This document shows, one piece after another, positions 19,921 through 31,000 of a stretch of 64,000 bases of DNA. Location of the stretch: contig NC_049904.1 of the NCBI RefSeq assembly GCF_001411555.2, forward strand, positions 28,843,370 to 28,907,369, in the 5' to 3' direction. Position numbers and translations under genes: made by a program. Position 1 is the first letter of the stretch. Each line of letters starts with the position of its first letter. The DNA comes from Juglans regia. Lineage: Eukaryota; Streptophyta; Magnoliopsida; Fagales; Juglandaceae. The notes below the pieces were generated by a model. The model was given only the letters and a program-made list of their open reading frames with translations. It made no database searches and was not told the DNA's origin.

Positions 19921-20256
19921 AACAACGTGATTGACTTTGTGTTAAAATTTTTAGAAAACAACACTATAAGGTAAATAGCTTGATTATAAAGTAGGATTAA
20001 CATGCATTAGCTAGTTATATATTACTATTAAAGCCAATTCTTTGAAAGTCAGTATTTATGTATCATGCATGTCATAATATTTGTAAGCACATTATTCATC
20101 ATGTTGTATTCTGCATATTATAATTACGTATGCATTATGCATTTTATGCATCTCATGTTGCATAAAACATGTAAACTTTTTTAAGTTTCAAGTGCAAGAT
20201 AAATATTAGATCAGTTTAATTAGATGACCATTTAGATGCATGGTATCAATACAATT

Positions 20257-20640
20257 TCAAGATAGATGTGCAAGCCACAGACTCAAGTATGGTCCACCAT
20301 AATATGAAAGAATACTCTCAGTTTGTTTTTTTGGTCCATGCAAAAGACACCNNNNNNNNNNNNNNNNNNNNNNNNNNNNNNNNNNNNNNNNNNNNNNNNN
20401 NNNNNNNNNNNNNNNNNNNNNNNNNNNNNNNNNNNNNNNNNNNNNNNNNNNCAATACATTAACCCTACAAAGGAGCGAATGGCCATATTCACAAAAGCAC
20501 AAAACCACGCATACAAAAGAATACAAGAGATAAGATTTTAGCTCCAGAGAAGACAGCTCCAATCCATTAAAAGTATGATTATTTCTCCTGCTCCAAATTA
20601 ACCATAGGGCCCTGCTACATCCACCGAGAAACCCCACCAA
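20257..20640 (-). mobile_element. LINE ORF2 C-terminal remnant, split by assembly gap
   Basis: The minus strand reads RALWLIWSRRNNHTFNGLEL, then SSLELKSYLLYS and a second-frame LCVWFCAFVNMAIRSFVG. This resembles the end of plant LINE ORF2 (..WLIWRERN.RTF.. followed by LK..L..L..W). The N run at 20352-20451 falls inside it, so the end is unknown. Confidence 0.55.
20352..20451. other. Assembly gap of 100 N
   Basis: Exactly 100 N, a placeholder for unknown sequence. Confidence 0.99.
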
Positions 20641-20651
20641 AGGTTTCTACC

Positions 20652-22094
20652 GACAGTGCAAATTTTTTTTTTTCCAAACATTTTTTAATCCCCCTTAAAC
20701 ATTTTTTTAAAAAAATCACAAACTCATTAAAAAGCCCTTCCTTAACCATTAAGTTTTAAAAAAAAACAACAACAAACAACAACAATCGGTGGGATTTGTA
20801 GGTGGGAATATCATTTCCCTTAACCATATAAAGCAAAGAGGGAATACATTCCAGGAGGGACTACTCCTATCTTCCGAACTAACCTTTCCAACGAAAGAAC
20901 CTCATCAACCATCTTTAGTGGTGTATTTTCTCCCAAAACACTATAATTCAAAATAAAAGCACTCAAAAAAGGACTATCTGGAGAGCAAAGCACACTCTTT
21001 TCTATCGATTCATCTACGTACTGCACCATCAACATTCCTCAAGGAAGTTCTTCTGGGATGCATGTATGGTTATGTTCTTTCTACCACTCAATGGCTAAAA
21101 TTTGAAGATGGAGGTGATGTGCCTTTCACCTAAAGCGAATGCTCTCTTCCACTGCACGTGTGTATAAGTTTGCAATGAAAAGAAAGTCAGGCATAAATTT
21201 CAGCAATCTAAAAATTACCAAACTACAGCGACGAGTCTTTCCTAATGCAAATTTGCCCAGCAGATTCAAGTTCCCACAACAACAGGTTAGCTAGTACATT
21301 TTAGCTGCTAAGGAAAGAAAAAGACTAACTTAAAAACAAAGTGTCAAAAGAATTCCCATGACCTTGCTTACTAAAGAAAAAAAAGGAAAATGAAGGAAAT
21401 GAGATTACAGACTGAAAAAACCTCAAACCGAGTGTTCCATCATATGTAACCTGAAAGACTCAAACTACTTCTTGAGGTTCTTTTAATAGCTTTATCACAT
21501 TTTCTCGGTAGCCAAACAAACGAAGCATTGAGGAAATCAATAAAGAAGATAGCTTTCCCAGTTCCTGACACAGATGCATTACAGTAGAAGTGAACTAAAT
21601 CACAAGCAAATCAATAATTAAAAAAAAAAACTGAAAAAATAACACGGGTGTCACATTTATAGCTGCGAGGAAATGATAGAAAAGGGGTAAAAAAAAACGA
21701 GGAGATGAAGCCAAACTCTAAAACCCATCACTGACTCAAAAAAAAACAACAACAAAACAAAACAAAGTTGTAAAATCCAAAGTGCACGCAAACATCCCAA
21801 ATATTTTGGTCCAAAATCTCTTCCAACCACAAAGAAAGCACAAATCAAGCAAAAGATAATAAATACCCAAAGGGCAGCTTCGTACCTAATCCCTGACCCT
21901 AAATTGAGGGTGAAGACGACAAAAATGGCGCGCCGTCGAGGATGGAGGGTCAGACGGCTGTTGTATGTTCAGTTTTGAGGGCTCGATTCTGTGTATCCCT
22001 TAAAACGACGACGCCTCTCGAGGATATTTCTAGTCATGTTTGCGCCACATCGGTCGCTTGAACGACAGTGCCTTTTAACTATGGAACGGAAATG
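20652..22094. other. Unassigned region, possible gene edge on the minus strand
   Basis: Normal-complexity sequence without a recognisable domain. A CG-rich patch at 21900-22040 holds AAAACGACGACGCC and GGCGCGCC, the sort of composition seen around plant transcription starts; read on the minus strand it would lead into 21.9-21.4 kb. No exon could be supported in either direction. Confidence 0.3.
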
Positions 22095-22102
22095 ATTGAG
22101 AA

Positions 22103-23184
22103 TAGGGCTGTAAACGAGCCGAGCTCGAGCGAGCCTGGGGTGTGCGAGCTCGGCTCGTTTACTACTCGAGTCGAGCTCGAGCTCGGCTCGTTTATCAGTC
22201 GAGCACATTATAGCGTCCGAGCTCGGCTCGTGTAGAAGGGAAGTAAGTTCGAGCTCGGCTCGAGCTCGATTCTGTTAACGAGCCGAGCCCGAGCTCGGCT
22301 CGAGCTCGGCTCGCTTATGACAAAAATTTAAAAATTAAAATGTTTAATATAAAATTAAAATAAATGCTCATAATTTATATATTTTGTCCAACATTATAAT
22401 TTATTACTCATAATATAATATTATATTTATATTAATTAGTGTAATATAGTAGTGCTATTATACTAATTCCATATAAAACTAAATTAATATGTAAGTTGTA
22501 ACACATGTTATATACTAATACTATAACATATTATATTTATATTAATTAGTATAACACGTCATATAAGTATATAACATTATCTAACTTTATCTTTTATCAA
22601 ACATTATAATCTATTATTCATAATATAATATTATAGATCTATTATATACTAATACTATAATACTATTATACTAATATGATAAGGAGATGGTGTAATTTGT
22701 AAATTTATAATGTTATATATTATGTAACATTATAAAACTTCTAGTTTTATAGAACTAATATTATATTGTTAATATTATATAATATTAGTTCTAGTTAAAC
22801 TAGAAGTTAATATTATAAATTTATATATTGTATATGTAGTGGACTATAAATCTATAAAACTAAGTCTATATACATATTTATGTATATTATAAATTATATA
22901 TATCTAACTTTTGGCTATTATATATATATATATATATAAATATTGTATTATATATATACAAATATATACGAGTCGAGCTCACGAGTCAAGTCGAGCTTCA
23001 AACGAGTTTGTTCACGAACATTAATCGAGCCGGTCGAGCTTTATACGAGTTTGTATCGTTTAATAATCGAGCCTAATTCTATGTTTACGAACGGCCCATT
23101 TAATATTCGATTCGAGTCGATTTCGAGTTTAATCGAGTCGAATTCGAGCTGCCTGTCGAGTAGCTTGTTTATTTTACAGCCCTA
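22103..23184. mobile_element. Complete non-autonomous hAT element with subterminal arrays
   Basis: 1082 bp with perfect 12-bp terminal inverted repeats TAGGGCTGTAAA (22103-22114; complement at 23173-23184) and a perfect 8-bp target duplication ATTGAGAA (22095-22102 and 23185-23192), the hAT signature. The left 210 bases are packed with GAGCTCGGCTCG / CGAGCTCGAGC motifs. The right 220 bases hold a looser array of CGAGTCGAGCT, CGAGCTTTATACGAG and TAATCGAGCC. The middle 650 bases are extremely AT-rich and carry no transposase, so it must be moved in trans. Confidence 0.9.
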
Positions 23185-23193
23185 ATTGAGAAT

Positions 23194-24350
23194 AATAAGA
23201 AATAAAAAACTTTTAAATTTTTAATGGCAACTATTTTAATTTTTAAAGAAAAATTAGTCCTAAAATTTAAATCAAATTTTACTATTTAAATTATGTAAAT
23301 TTATATATTAACTTGAAAATAAAATAACTCATCTAAAAAATAATACACATAACATTTTTCACAATTTCTTACGCAATTATATTTTAAAATGTGAGACAGT
23401 TTTATAAAATATCGTTAATTTATAAAAATGCCTTAATATATTTGTATCATTTAAAAACATGATTGTTAAAAGAGTTGTATTTATATCATTACTCTTTTAA
23501 TTACCATTTAATTACCATCGTTTCACTATCTTCTCGTATGACATCAAATGATTTGATGATAATTAATGAATGATAAATAATTTTTTAATAATTTAATATC
23601 AAATCATAAGATAATGGAAAAAAATTAATTAATATATCTTATAATAAAAGTTCATAATTGATGTAACAAAACTTATTTTTAACAATATGGGCTTGCAAAT
23701 AGAGTTTTTTAATTTGACGTACTACAAAAAATTATTTCAGTTTATAAATTTTATTTTTGTAAGATCATTTTATAAAGCATATATTTCTTTAAGATTTATA
23801 ATAAAAATGAATTTTTATTATATGTTGGATGAGATCACATAGCTATCAAATTTTAAAATAAAAATAAAATTTTTATACTAATTAATGTACAGATTTTCGC
23901 ATCAATTATGAATTTAATCTGTTCATAAATAAACTCTCAAATAGAACTATTATTTCCCAATACAAGTAGATAAGTTCTGCAAAAGCTTTGATTTTGAGAA
24001 GAGTTTTACTATGTACAAGTAAGTTTGCATACCAATCTGCGTATTGATATTGTTGTCATCATATTTTAAATTCAAATTAGTACTATTTTTAATAAAATTT
24101 ATTTTCTAACTAATCATATTGAATGAATGTACATATTAATATGCAGAATCATTTACAATTAAATTTTTCCTTTTTAGAATTAGGTAATCTCAAAAACCTT
24201 CGGCACTTGGAGGCTAGGTCATTGATAGGCCAAGATGGGCTAGCTTAGCTCAAGTCCATATCAGGCCGAAATATTTGGGCTGTGGGTTGAACTGGCAGAA
24301 GCCCATATAACTACTTAGACCATGCAATGAATTAGTGCTCGCCCTAACAA
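23194..24350. other. AT-rich intergenic DNA, no gene seen
   Basis: Very AT-rich to about 24170, then mixed sequence. A short stretch near 24180-24220 translates as LGNLKNLRHLEAR, which resembles a leucine-rich repeat but is too short to call. Confidence 0.5.
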
Positions 24351-24352
24351 AA

Positions 24353-24533
24353 TAGAAAAATGATATCTGTAATCTTAAAGTGTATAAAATTTATGCACTC
24401 TCAATTGATAAATTTGAAACCTATATAAAATTATTATTTTTTTAATGATGATGTGGATCATAAGTTTATCAATTTTTTTTCAAAATGAGTGTGCAATGCT
24501 TACACATTCCAAAATTATATCTAATATTACTCA
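24353..24533. repeat. MITE, GAGAAATG family (copy 3)
   Basis: Opens AGAAAAATGATATCTGTAAT and closes CCAAAATTATATCTAATATT. The core TAAATTTGAAACCTATATAA / TTTTTTTAATGATGATG matches the family in layout. Confidence 0.5.
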
Positions 24534-24679
24534 AATAACTCAAATAAACAAAGATCATTTGTAAGCTTACTATTTTTACTTTTCCTCCATTCTCGTAAAC
24601 CCTTGCTTTATATTTCCAATTACTAATAATCGAAAATATCATTTATTGCATTCTAATCTTATATTCATGTTGATGACGT

Positions 24680-25240
24680 GTTTTGCACATCTGGGCCTAG
24701 TTCCAACAACCAGGATTGAGATCCTGCTACATGCGACACTAATACAAAGGCAGGCTCGGACCTTTGATACCAAAGTCAGTTTTCTTCTTTCTTAATGAAT
24801 TATTTTGAATCAGCGTGAAGAGAGATTATTAGTACATGGGGTCAGACTTTTATACGAGATATTGGAAAACATTCTGTATCCTGTCAATGGTAAGCATCAT
24901 GCCCATAGTTTTCAAGCCATGGTATTTAATGCGATATAACTTCTGAGGTGGAGTCATTAATGCGACGGCTCCTTGGGTGGCTTCTCAATTGTAGGCGGTC
25001 GGCGCGGTCATTTCTCGTTCCCTTTGTCAGGAAATGGAGGCCTGTCTATGATCCCCGCTCACGTGCCAGTGTAGATCTTTAAATGCTAGGTGTTGACAGA
25101 TCCCATTTGTCCCCTTGGATCTGTTTCCTGCGCGAGGAATACCCCAACTTTTCTCATACGACTCCTGGACTAAATTCTCTTGGTGGATCTTGGACGGTCC
25201 ACCAAGATTAGGGTTTGAGACTGCTGCATGATGTTGGGTC
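24680..25240. mobile_element. Probable retrotransposon non-coding relic
   Basis: Moderate-GC sequence with CTACATGCGACACTAATACA, GGCAGGCTCGGACCTTTGAT, ACCAAAGTCAG and GGTGGATCTTGGACGG. It reads like plant LTR or leader sequence, but no coding domain, LTR pair or duplication was found. Confidence 0.25.
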
Positions 25241-25249
25241 AATTAATTA

Positions 25250-26170
25250 ATAAACAAACCGAGGTTATAAATTCTCTAATCTGTCACTATCGTATAGTAC
25301 TGATCAAGGGACGTACGTTATATATTAAGCATGAATTAGTTTTAAAATCGTCTGAAAATCTTTAAAATTAATGTATTAAAAAATCATTTTATTCTATTAA
25401 CTTATATATATATATATATTTGATATTTCTTTACTTCAAAATTATTTAAAAACTTTTCTTATGGAATCTTTTGGAAAGCTAATTCACGTGGAACTCTCTC
25501 TAATCGTACGTACATTGAGTACTACAAATATAAATATATTTTTATATAATTCATTCCATTTGTTGCATTGTTTGATGATCTTGTAATTGGCAATAAAACA
25601 AATAATCAATAAGACATGCTAGCAGCTTATGCGCTCGGAAACCAACATCATTCAACAAACAACGTCCAAACATATGAAAAATGGATAATGATATACATAC
25701 AAATTTTATATTTTAATTTGAGAGTATTTGTATTAAATTACCGATCTTATTTTTATATGTTATTTTATAAAAATGTCATTCAGTTAAAATAAAATTATAA
25801 AAATAATTATACTCGTATTTTATTTTTAAGATAATATAAATTGCGTTGCCGAGTTCAAGAGATCATCGTATCGTAATCATAAAGGGTGAAATGTGTTGTT
25901 GGGTGTTACAAAATAACAAAGGTTGAATGGTACGATTTAGCTGTTAATTAATTATCCCATATTTTAGAATGCCAATCCATCTATTAGAGCTTAAGACCTC
26001 ACACCTCCCAAAATTAGTAGACAACATATGCATAACGACTACGATTAGATATTTTGATTCATCCAATACATATACATATATAATATATTTATTTATTTTA
26101 GTAATTCGATGGATTCAAAACATTAAAAAAGATAGACCAAATATATATATATATATATATACACATATAT
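25250..26170. other. AT-rich intergenic DNA with (AT)n
   Basis: No coding signal. A TA dinucleotide run lies at 26142-26162 and a shorter one at about 25407-25418. Confidence 0.5.
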
Positions 26171-26171
26171 A

Positions 26172-27308
26172 TCTCCTTATACTTAAAAGCATCTATCGCC
26201 CGATCAACATTAAGATGAACAGTAACTTATTTTACGTTTTCTTCCTCCCCTCACACTCCTCTCTATCTCACAGCAAAATCATAAATTCTCCTTACATCCA
26301 ACTCTACATCCTCACAGTAAATTCACCACATAAATCACAAATCAACAGATCTTGTGAAGAGAGAATGTAGGAGCTGGGGCTTCGGCTGGAGGAAAGGAGG
26401 AAGAGGAGGGGACGTCGGTGAAGTACGAGGTTACTGCTGGCGGTGCGATGGTTAACGACGGCGCTACGAGGAGAAACCCGTATGTCGAGACCCATTTCGA
26501 GTTGCTCACGTGTGGCTGAGGGAGGAGCTGCTAAGGGGCTTCAACAGTGGGTTTTGCTCGCCAGAGTGAGGGAAACCGGTGAGGTGATTGGTTACGCCAC
26601 AGGGTGGCGCACGGCAGCGTTGGGCTGCTTGAGGGAGAAGAGAGAGAGAGAGAGAGGACGCGCGGGGAAGTAAGGAGCTGCCAAGGGAATTTGATGGTGG
26701 GGTTTGGTCGCTGATGACGTGGTCGGTGACACCGCACAGTAGCGCACGGCTGCTTGAGAGAGGAGATCGTGTGAGAGAGAGGGAGGACGTGGCTGAGCGG
26801 AATGAGAGAGAGGAAGAAAGTGAAAGTGAGGGGAAAATAAAAGATTTTGGGATTTAAATCCAACCTTTAATCTTAAGTCTCTAAATTTGATCTAATAGTA
26901 AAAATTTAACTGCTGATTTAAATTAATTTAAAATAAATAATTAACATATAAATATCATATCATAAATAAATTATTAAATTTAATTTATAAAATATTAAAA
27001 TTTTTAGAATTTAAATCCAACCCTTCATCATAAGTCTCTAAATTTGATCTAATGGTGAAATTTAAATATTGATTTAAATTAATTTAAAATAGATAATTAA
27101 CATATAAATATCATATCATAAATAAGTTATCAAATTTAATTTATAAAATATTAATCTTGCATCATTAGATAAATGATAAAATTTTGTTAAATAATTTTAA
27201 AAAAATAAAACTATATAAATAATTAGAATTTTAACATAATTTAAATATGATAATATTTTTAATTAACTAAATTAGATAAATGTCCATTGGATATTATCCT
27301 GCTGCTAG
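26172..27308 (+). mobile_element. Candidate non-autonomous Helitron
   Basis: Opens TCTCCTTATACTTAAAAGC after an A and closes with the palindrome GGATATTATCC, five bases and CTAG (27305-27308) before a T. That matches Helitron rules: 5' TC, 3' hairpin then CTRR, insertion between A and T, no duplication. The interior has a GC- and GA-rich stretch (26360-26840) and an AT-rich tandem duplication. No Rep/helicase is encoded. The hairpin is shorter than usual, so this is tentative. Confidence 0.35.
26854..27167. repeat. 157-bp direct tandem duplication
   Basis: Copy 1 (26854-27010) and copy 2 (27011-27167) both run TTAAATCCAACC, AAGTCTCTAAATTTGATCTA, AATTAACATATAAATATCAT and AATTTATAAAATATT, with scattered substitutions. 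Confidence 0.85.
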
Positions 27309-27355
27309 TATAATAATGATATATATATATCTACTATATATATAAATGCGAAGGT

Positions 27356-28042
27356 TGTTAAGTACCCACGTCGATGGATGCTTGTAATGGATGAAGATGG
27401 AATGTAGAAAGTGAAAGCTGTAGTAAATAACAGACTGCACGGAAGGTGTTTGATGAAAATACCATGAGAGATTTGAATTGCTACGGGAGTACTTTGAGGG
27501 CTCCCAACCTCCTTACAATGTAATTCTTACAATCAGATTCTTCAATACCATTCCTCTCCACTCACTTTTCCCTTTATGCTTACAATTTCTCTCACTTGTA
27601 ACTAACTCTCCCAATTGATAAACTAACCTTACTGACTATGAAATTGCAAATGACAGACACAGGTTTTAACCTCAACCTTGACTCCAACGCACCGTTTGAA
27701 GTTACTAACTTAAACGGTGCGTTTAACATTTATTAAACGCAGCAACTAAAACATAAAACGCACTCACCCCCTGATTAATTCGAAACGCACGCACACTGCC
27801 CCCCATTCCACTTGAAACGCACGCACACTTCACGATTTCTCTTCCAACGCACGCCACCGACTTAGTCTTCAGGATCGCACTACGCACCGTTTCACTTTCA
27901 CCTCTTTACGTCGTCGTTCCGAGTTAAACTTCAACACTTAATCACTTCAGCCTTTGTTTCTTACTTCCAGTTCGACGTTCCTTAGTTCTTAGCTCTAGGG
28001 TTCTTCGCTCCTTGTCCCGAATCCATCCGCCGGTTCATGACA
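27356..28042 (-). repeat. 3' LTR of the chromovirus
   Basis: 687 bp, TG..CA in plus orientation. Left flank AAGGT. One mismatch found to the other LTR. The interior is A/C-rich with repeated AAACGCACGCACAC motifs (about 27781-27830). Confidence 0.97.
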
Positions 28043-28055
28043 ACTCCCTCCCATC
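28043..28055 (-). promoter_or_regulatory. Polypurine tract
   Basis: On the minus strand GATGGGAGGGAGT ends exactly at the LTR boundary. This is where plus-strand DNA synthesis is primed in LTR retrotransposons. It overlaps the polyprotein stop codon (28054-28056). Confidence 0.8.
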
Positions 28056-31000
28056 ACAACACCTTGCCCACAAGGTGTGGGTAGAGGCCTTGCAGACGCC
28101 ATAGCAGTTCCCAGGTGTTTTCTTCAGTCGGCAACCCCACCCACTTCACGAGGACCTCGGTAACTGCTCTTGCACCTTGTTTCTTCATGCGCCTTTCAAT
28201 AATTCTTTCTGGTTCTGGTCTTAATTCACCTGTGTGATCCGTAGGTGGGAGTGATGGAAAGATTGGAACTTGACAGCCAATTTTTCTTTTTAGACAAGAC
28301 ACATGGAAGGTCGGGTGGATCTTGGAAGATTCTGGAAGCTTCAATCGGTAAGCCACTGCTCCTATTTTAGCTTCAATTTGAAAGGGCCCATAGAATCTGG
28401 GAGCTAATTTCATGTTGTGTCGAATGGCTAGGGTTTTTTGTCTGTACGGTTGTAGCTTCAAATAGACCCAATCTCCTACTTCAAATTGTCTCTCAGTCCT
28501 TTTTTTATCAGCAAAATGTTTCATTCGATTGCTAGCTTCACTTAGATTATTCTTCAGCAACTGTATTATCTGATCCCTATCCCTTAAAACTCGGTCTGCC
28601 ATGTGATTCATGCTTGTTCCTGGAACATAAGATAGTAAGGTGGGAGGAGGATACCCGTACACAGCTTCAAAAGGGGTCATTTTTGTTGATGTGTGATAAG
28701 TGGTGTTGTACCACCACTCTGCCATAGGTAACCAAACTGACCAGGACTTGGGTTTAACCCCTGCATAGCATCTTAGGTAGCATTCTAAGCCCTTGTTAAG
28801 TGCCTCGGTTTGGCCATCGGTTTGAGGATGATAGGCCGAGCTATAGTCAAGAGAGGAACCCTGGGAGTGAAAGAGAGCCTGCCAAAAAGAACTCAAGAAA
28901 ATAGGATCCCTATCCGACACCACGGACCTAGGAAACCCATGCAGCTTAAAAATATTTTTCATAAACACATCAGCGACTATTTGAGCAGTATAGGGGTGAG
29001 ACAAGGCTATAAAGTGGCCATATTTTGAAAAACGGTCCACTACCACAAAAATAACACTGAACCCCTTAGAGTTAGGTAACCCATCAATAAAATCAAGTGA
29101 TATGTCGGTCCAAGGCTGATCCGGAATGGGTAAGGGTTGTAATAACCCTGCTGGATAAGTTGTTTCATATTTAACAGCTTGACAAGTCTCACATTCTCTC
29201 ACCAGCTGTTTGATGTCCTTCTTCATCCCCTTCCAATAAAAATCTCGTTTGGCTCTTTGATATGTTTTTAAATATCCGGAGTGACCTGCATGGGGATTAT
29301 TGTGAATGTACTGCAGCACTTTTAGCTTAAAATCAGAATCCGGGTTCAAAACCACCCTTCCCTTCTTAATAATCAGCCCTTGTTGCACAGTAAATCCTTG
29401 AGGAACGTTCTGATTTTGATGCAGATTTTTGAGTAACTCCACTAGCTCCGTAGAGTCGAGGTAGCTTTTTTTTAACTCCTCAATCCAAAGAGGCGTAGGG
29501 AATGAAATCATAGCTGAGCAAACCGACTCTTGATCTTCCCCTTCCCTTCTTGAAAGGGCATCCGCTGCCTTGTTTTCCTTACCCTTTTTGTATTCAATGG
29601 AGAAATCATAACCCATGAGTTTTGTAATCCATTTCTGTTGCTTCTCAGTTCCCACCCGCTGTTCTAATAGAAACTTAAGGGCTTGTTGGTCAGTTTTTAT
29701 GATAAAGGGCTGCCCAAGGATATAGGGTCTCCACTTTTGTACTGCAGTCACAAGAGCCAATAATTCCTTCTCGTAGGTCGAAAGTAGCAAGGCCTTACCC
29801 TTAAGGGCCTGACTTAAGAAATAGATGGGCTGTCCTAGCTGCATTAACACTGCCCCTATCCCTTTTCCGCTTGCATCACACTCAATTACAAATGGCCTGC
29901 TGAAATCAGGAAGTTTAAGGACCGGTGGTTGAGACATGGCCTGTTTTAAGGCTGTAAAAGCCTTGCAGGCCTCCGGGTTCCACGTGAAACTGTTTTTTCT
30001 GAGTAAGGAAGTAAGTGGTGCCGCGATGAGGCCATAATTCCGGATAAATTTCCGATAATACCCGGTGAGTCCAAGAAACCCTCGTAAAGCTTTCACATTC
30101 TTAGGTTCGGGCCACTCTATCATTGAAACAATTTTTGAAGGATCAGCCATCACTCCCTTGTCATTAATAATGTGTCCCAAATAATCAACTTCATCAACCG
30201 CAAACCGACACTTGGATTTCTTTGCAAATAGGCAGTGCTGTTTCAGTGTGTTTAGAACCTCCCTTAGGTGAGTCACATGGTCTCCCATTGATTTGCTGTA
30301 CACAAGAATGTCATCAAAGAAAACAAGCACAAATTTTCTCAAAAAAGGTTTAAAAACATCATTCATGAGCCCTTGAAATGTGGCGGGGGCGTTAGTGAGC
30401 CCAAATGGCATTACCAAAAATTCATAATGTCCCTCATGAGTACGAAATGCTGTTTTGGGAATGTCACTAGGCACGACTCTCACTTGATGATAGCCCGATC
30501 GCAAATCGAGTTTAGAAAAAATTACTGCCCCAAAGAGTTCATCCAGCAGCTCGTCTATAATTGGAATAGGGAACTTGGCTTTTATTGTTTCCTTATTAAG
30601 TGCCCTATAGTCCACACAAAGTCGCCAACTCCCATCGGCCTTACGAACCAGCAAAACAGGGGATGAAAATGGACTAGAGCTAGGCCTAACCACCCCCGAC
30701 TTCAACAACTCAGTAACAATCTTTTCAATTTCAGTTTTCTGGTAATATGGGTAACGGTATGGTCGACTTGAAATTGGTTGAGTGCCGTCCTTGAGGACTA
30801 TATGGTGGTCATGACTACGGGGTGGTGGCAGCCCTTGGGGTTCACTAAATACCCCTTCAAACTCCTCCAACAGATCAGAAATTTGCCCTCCCACCTCGGT
30901 ACATTTTTCATTTGTTACCTCCTCACACATGATTTGCAGCAAAATGCCCTTCCCGGTAGTCATAGTTGCCTTAAGCAACTTATCCCCATCCTCCACTACC

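Noticed and set aside
24180..24225. Leucine-rich-repeat resistance gene fragment (LGNLKNLRHLEAR)
   Set aside because: Only about a dozen codons look right and no neighbouring LRR or NB-ARC sequence follows; likely chance or an unplaceable scrap.
26304..26863. Overlapping open frames in the GC/GA-rich stretch at 26.3-26.9 kb
   Set aside because: Frames are open on both strands because of composition; no domain is recognisable and the region behaves like transposon non-coding DNA.
28810..29028. Plus-strand open frames across the chromovirus interior
   Set aside because: They are antisense shadows of the 1428-residue polyprotein.
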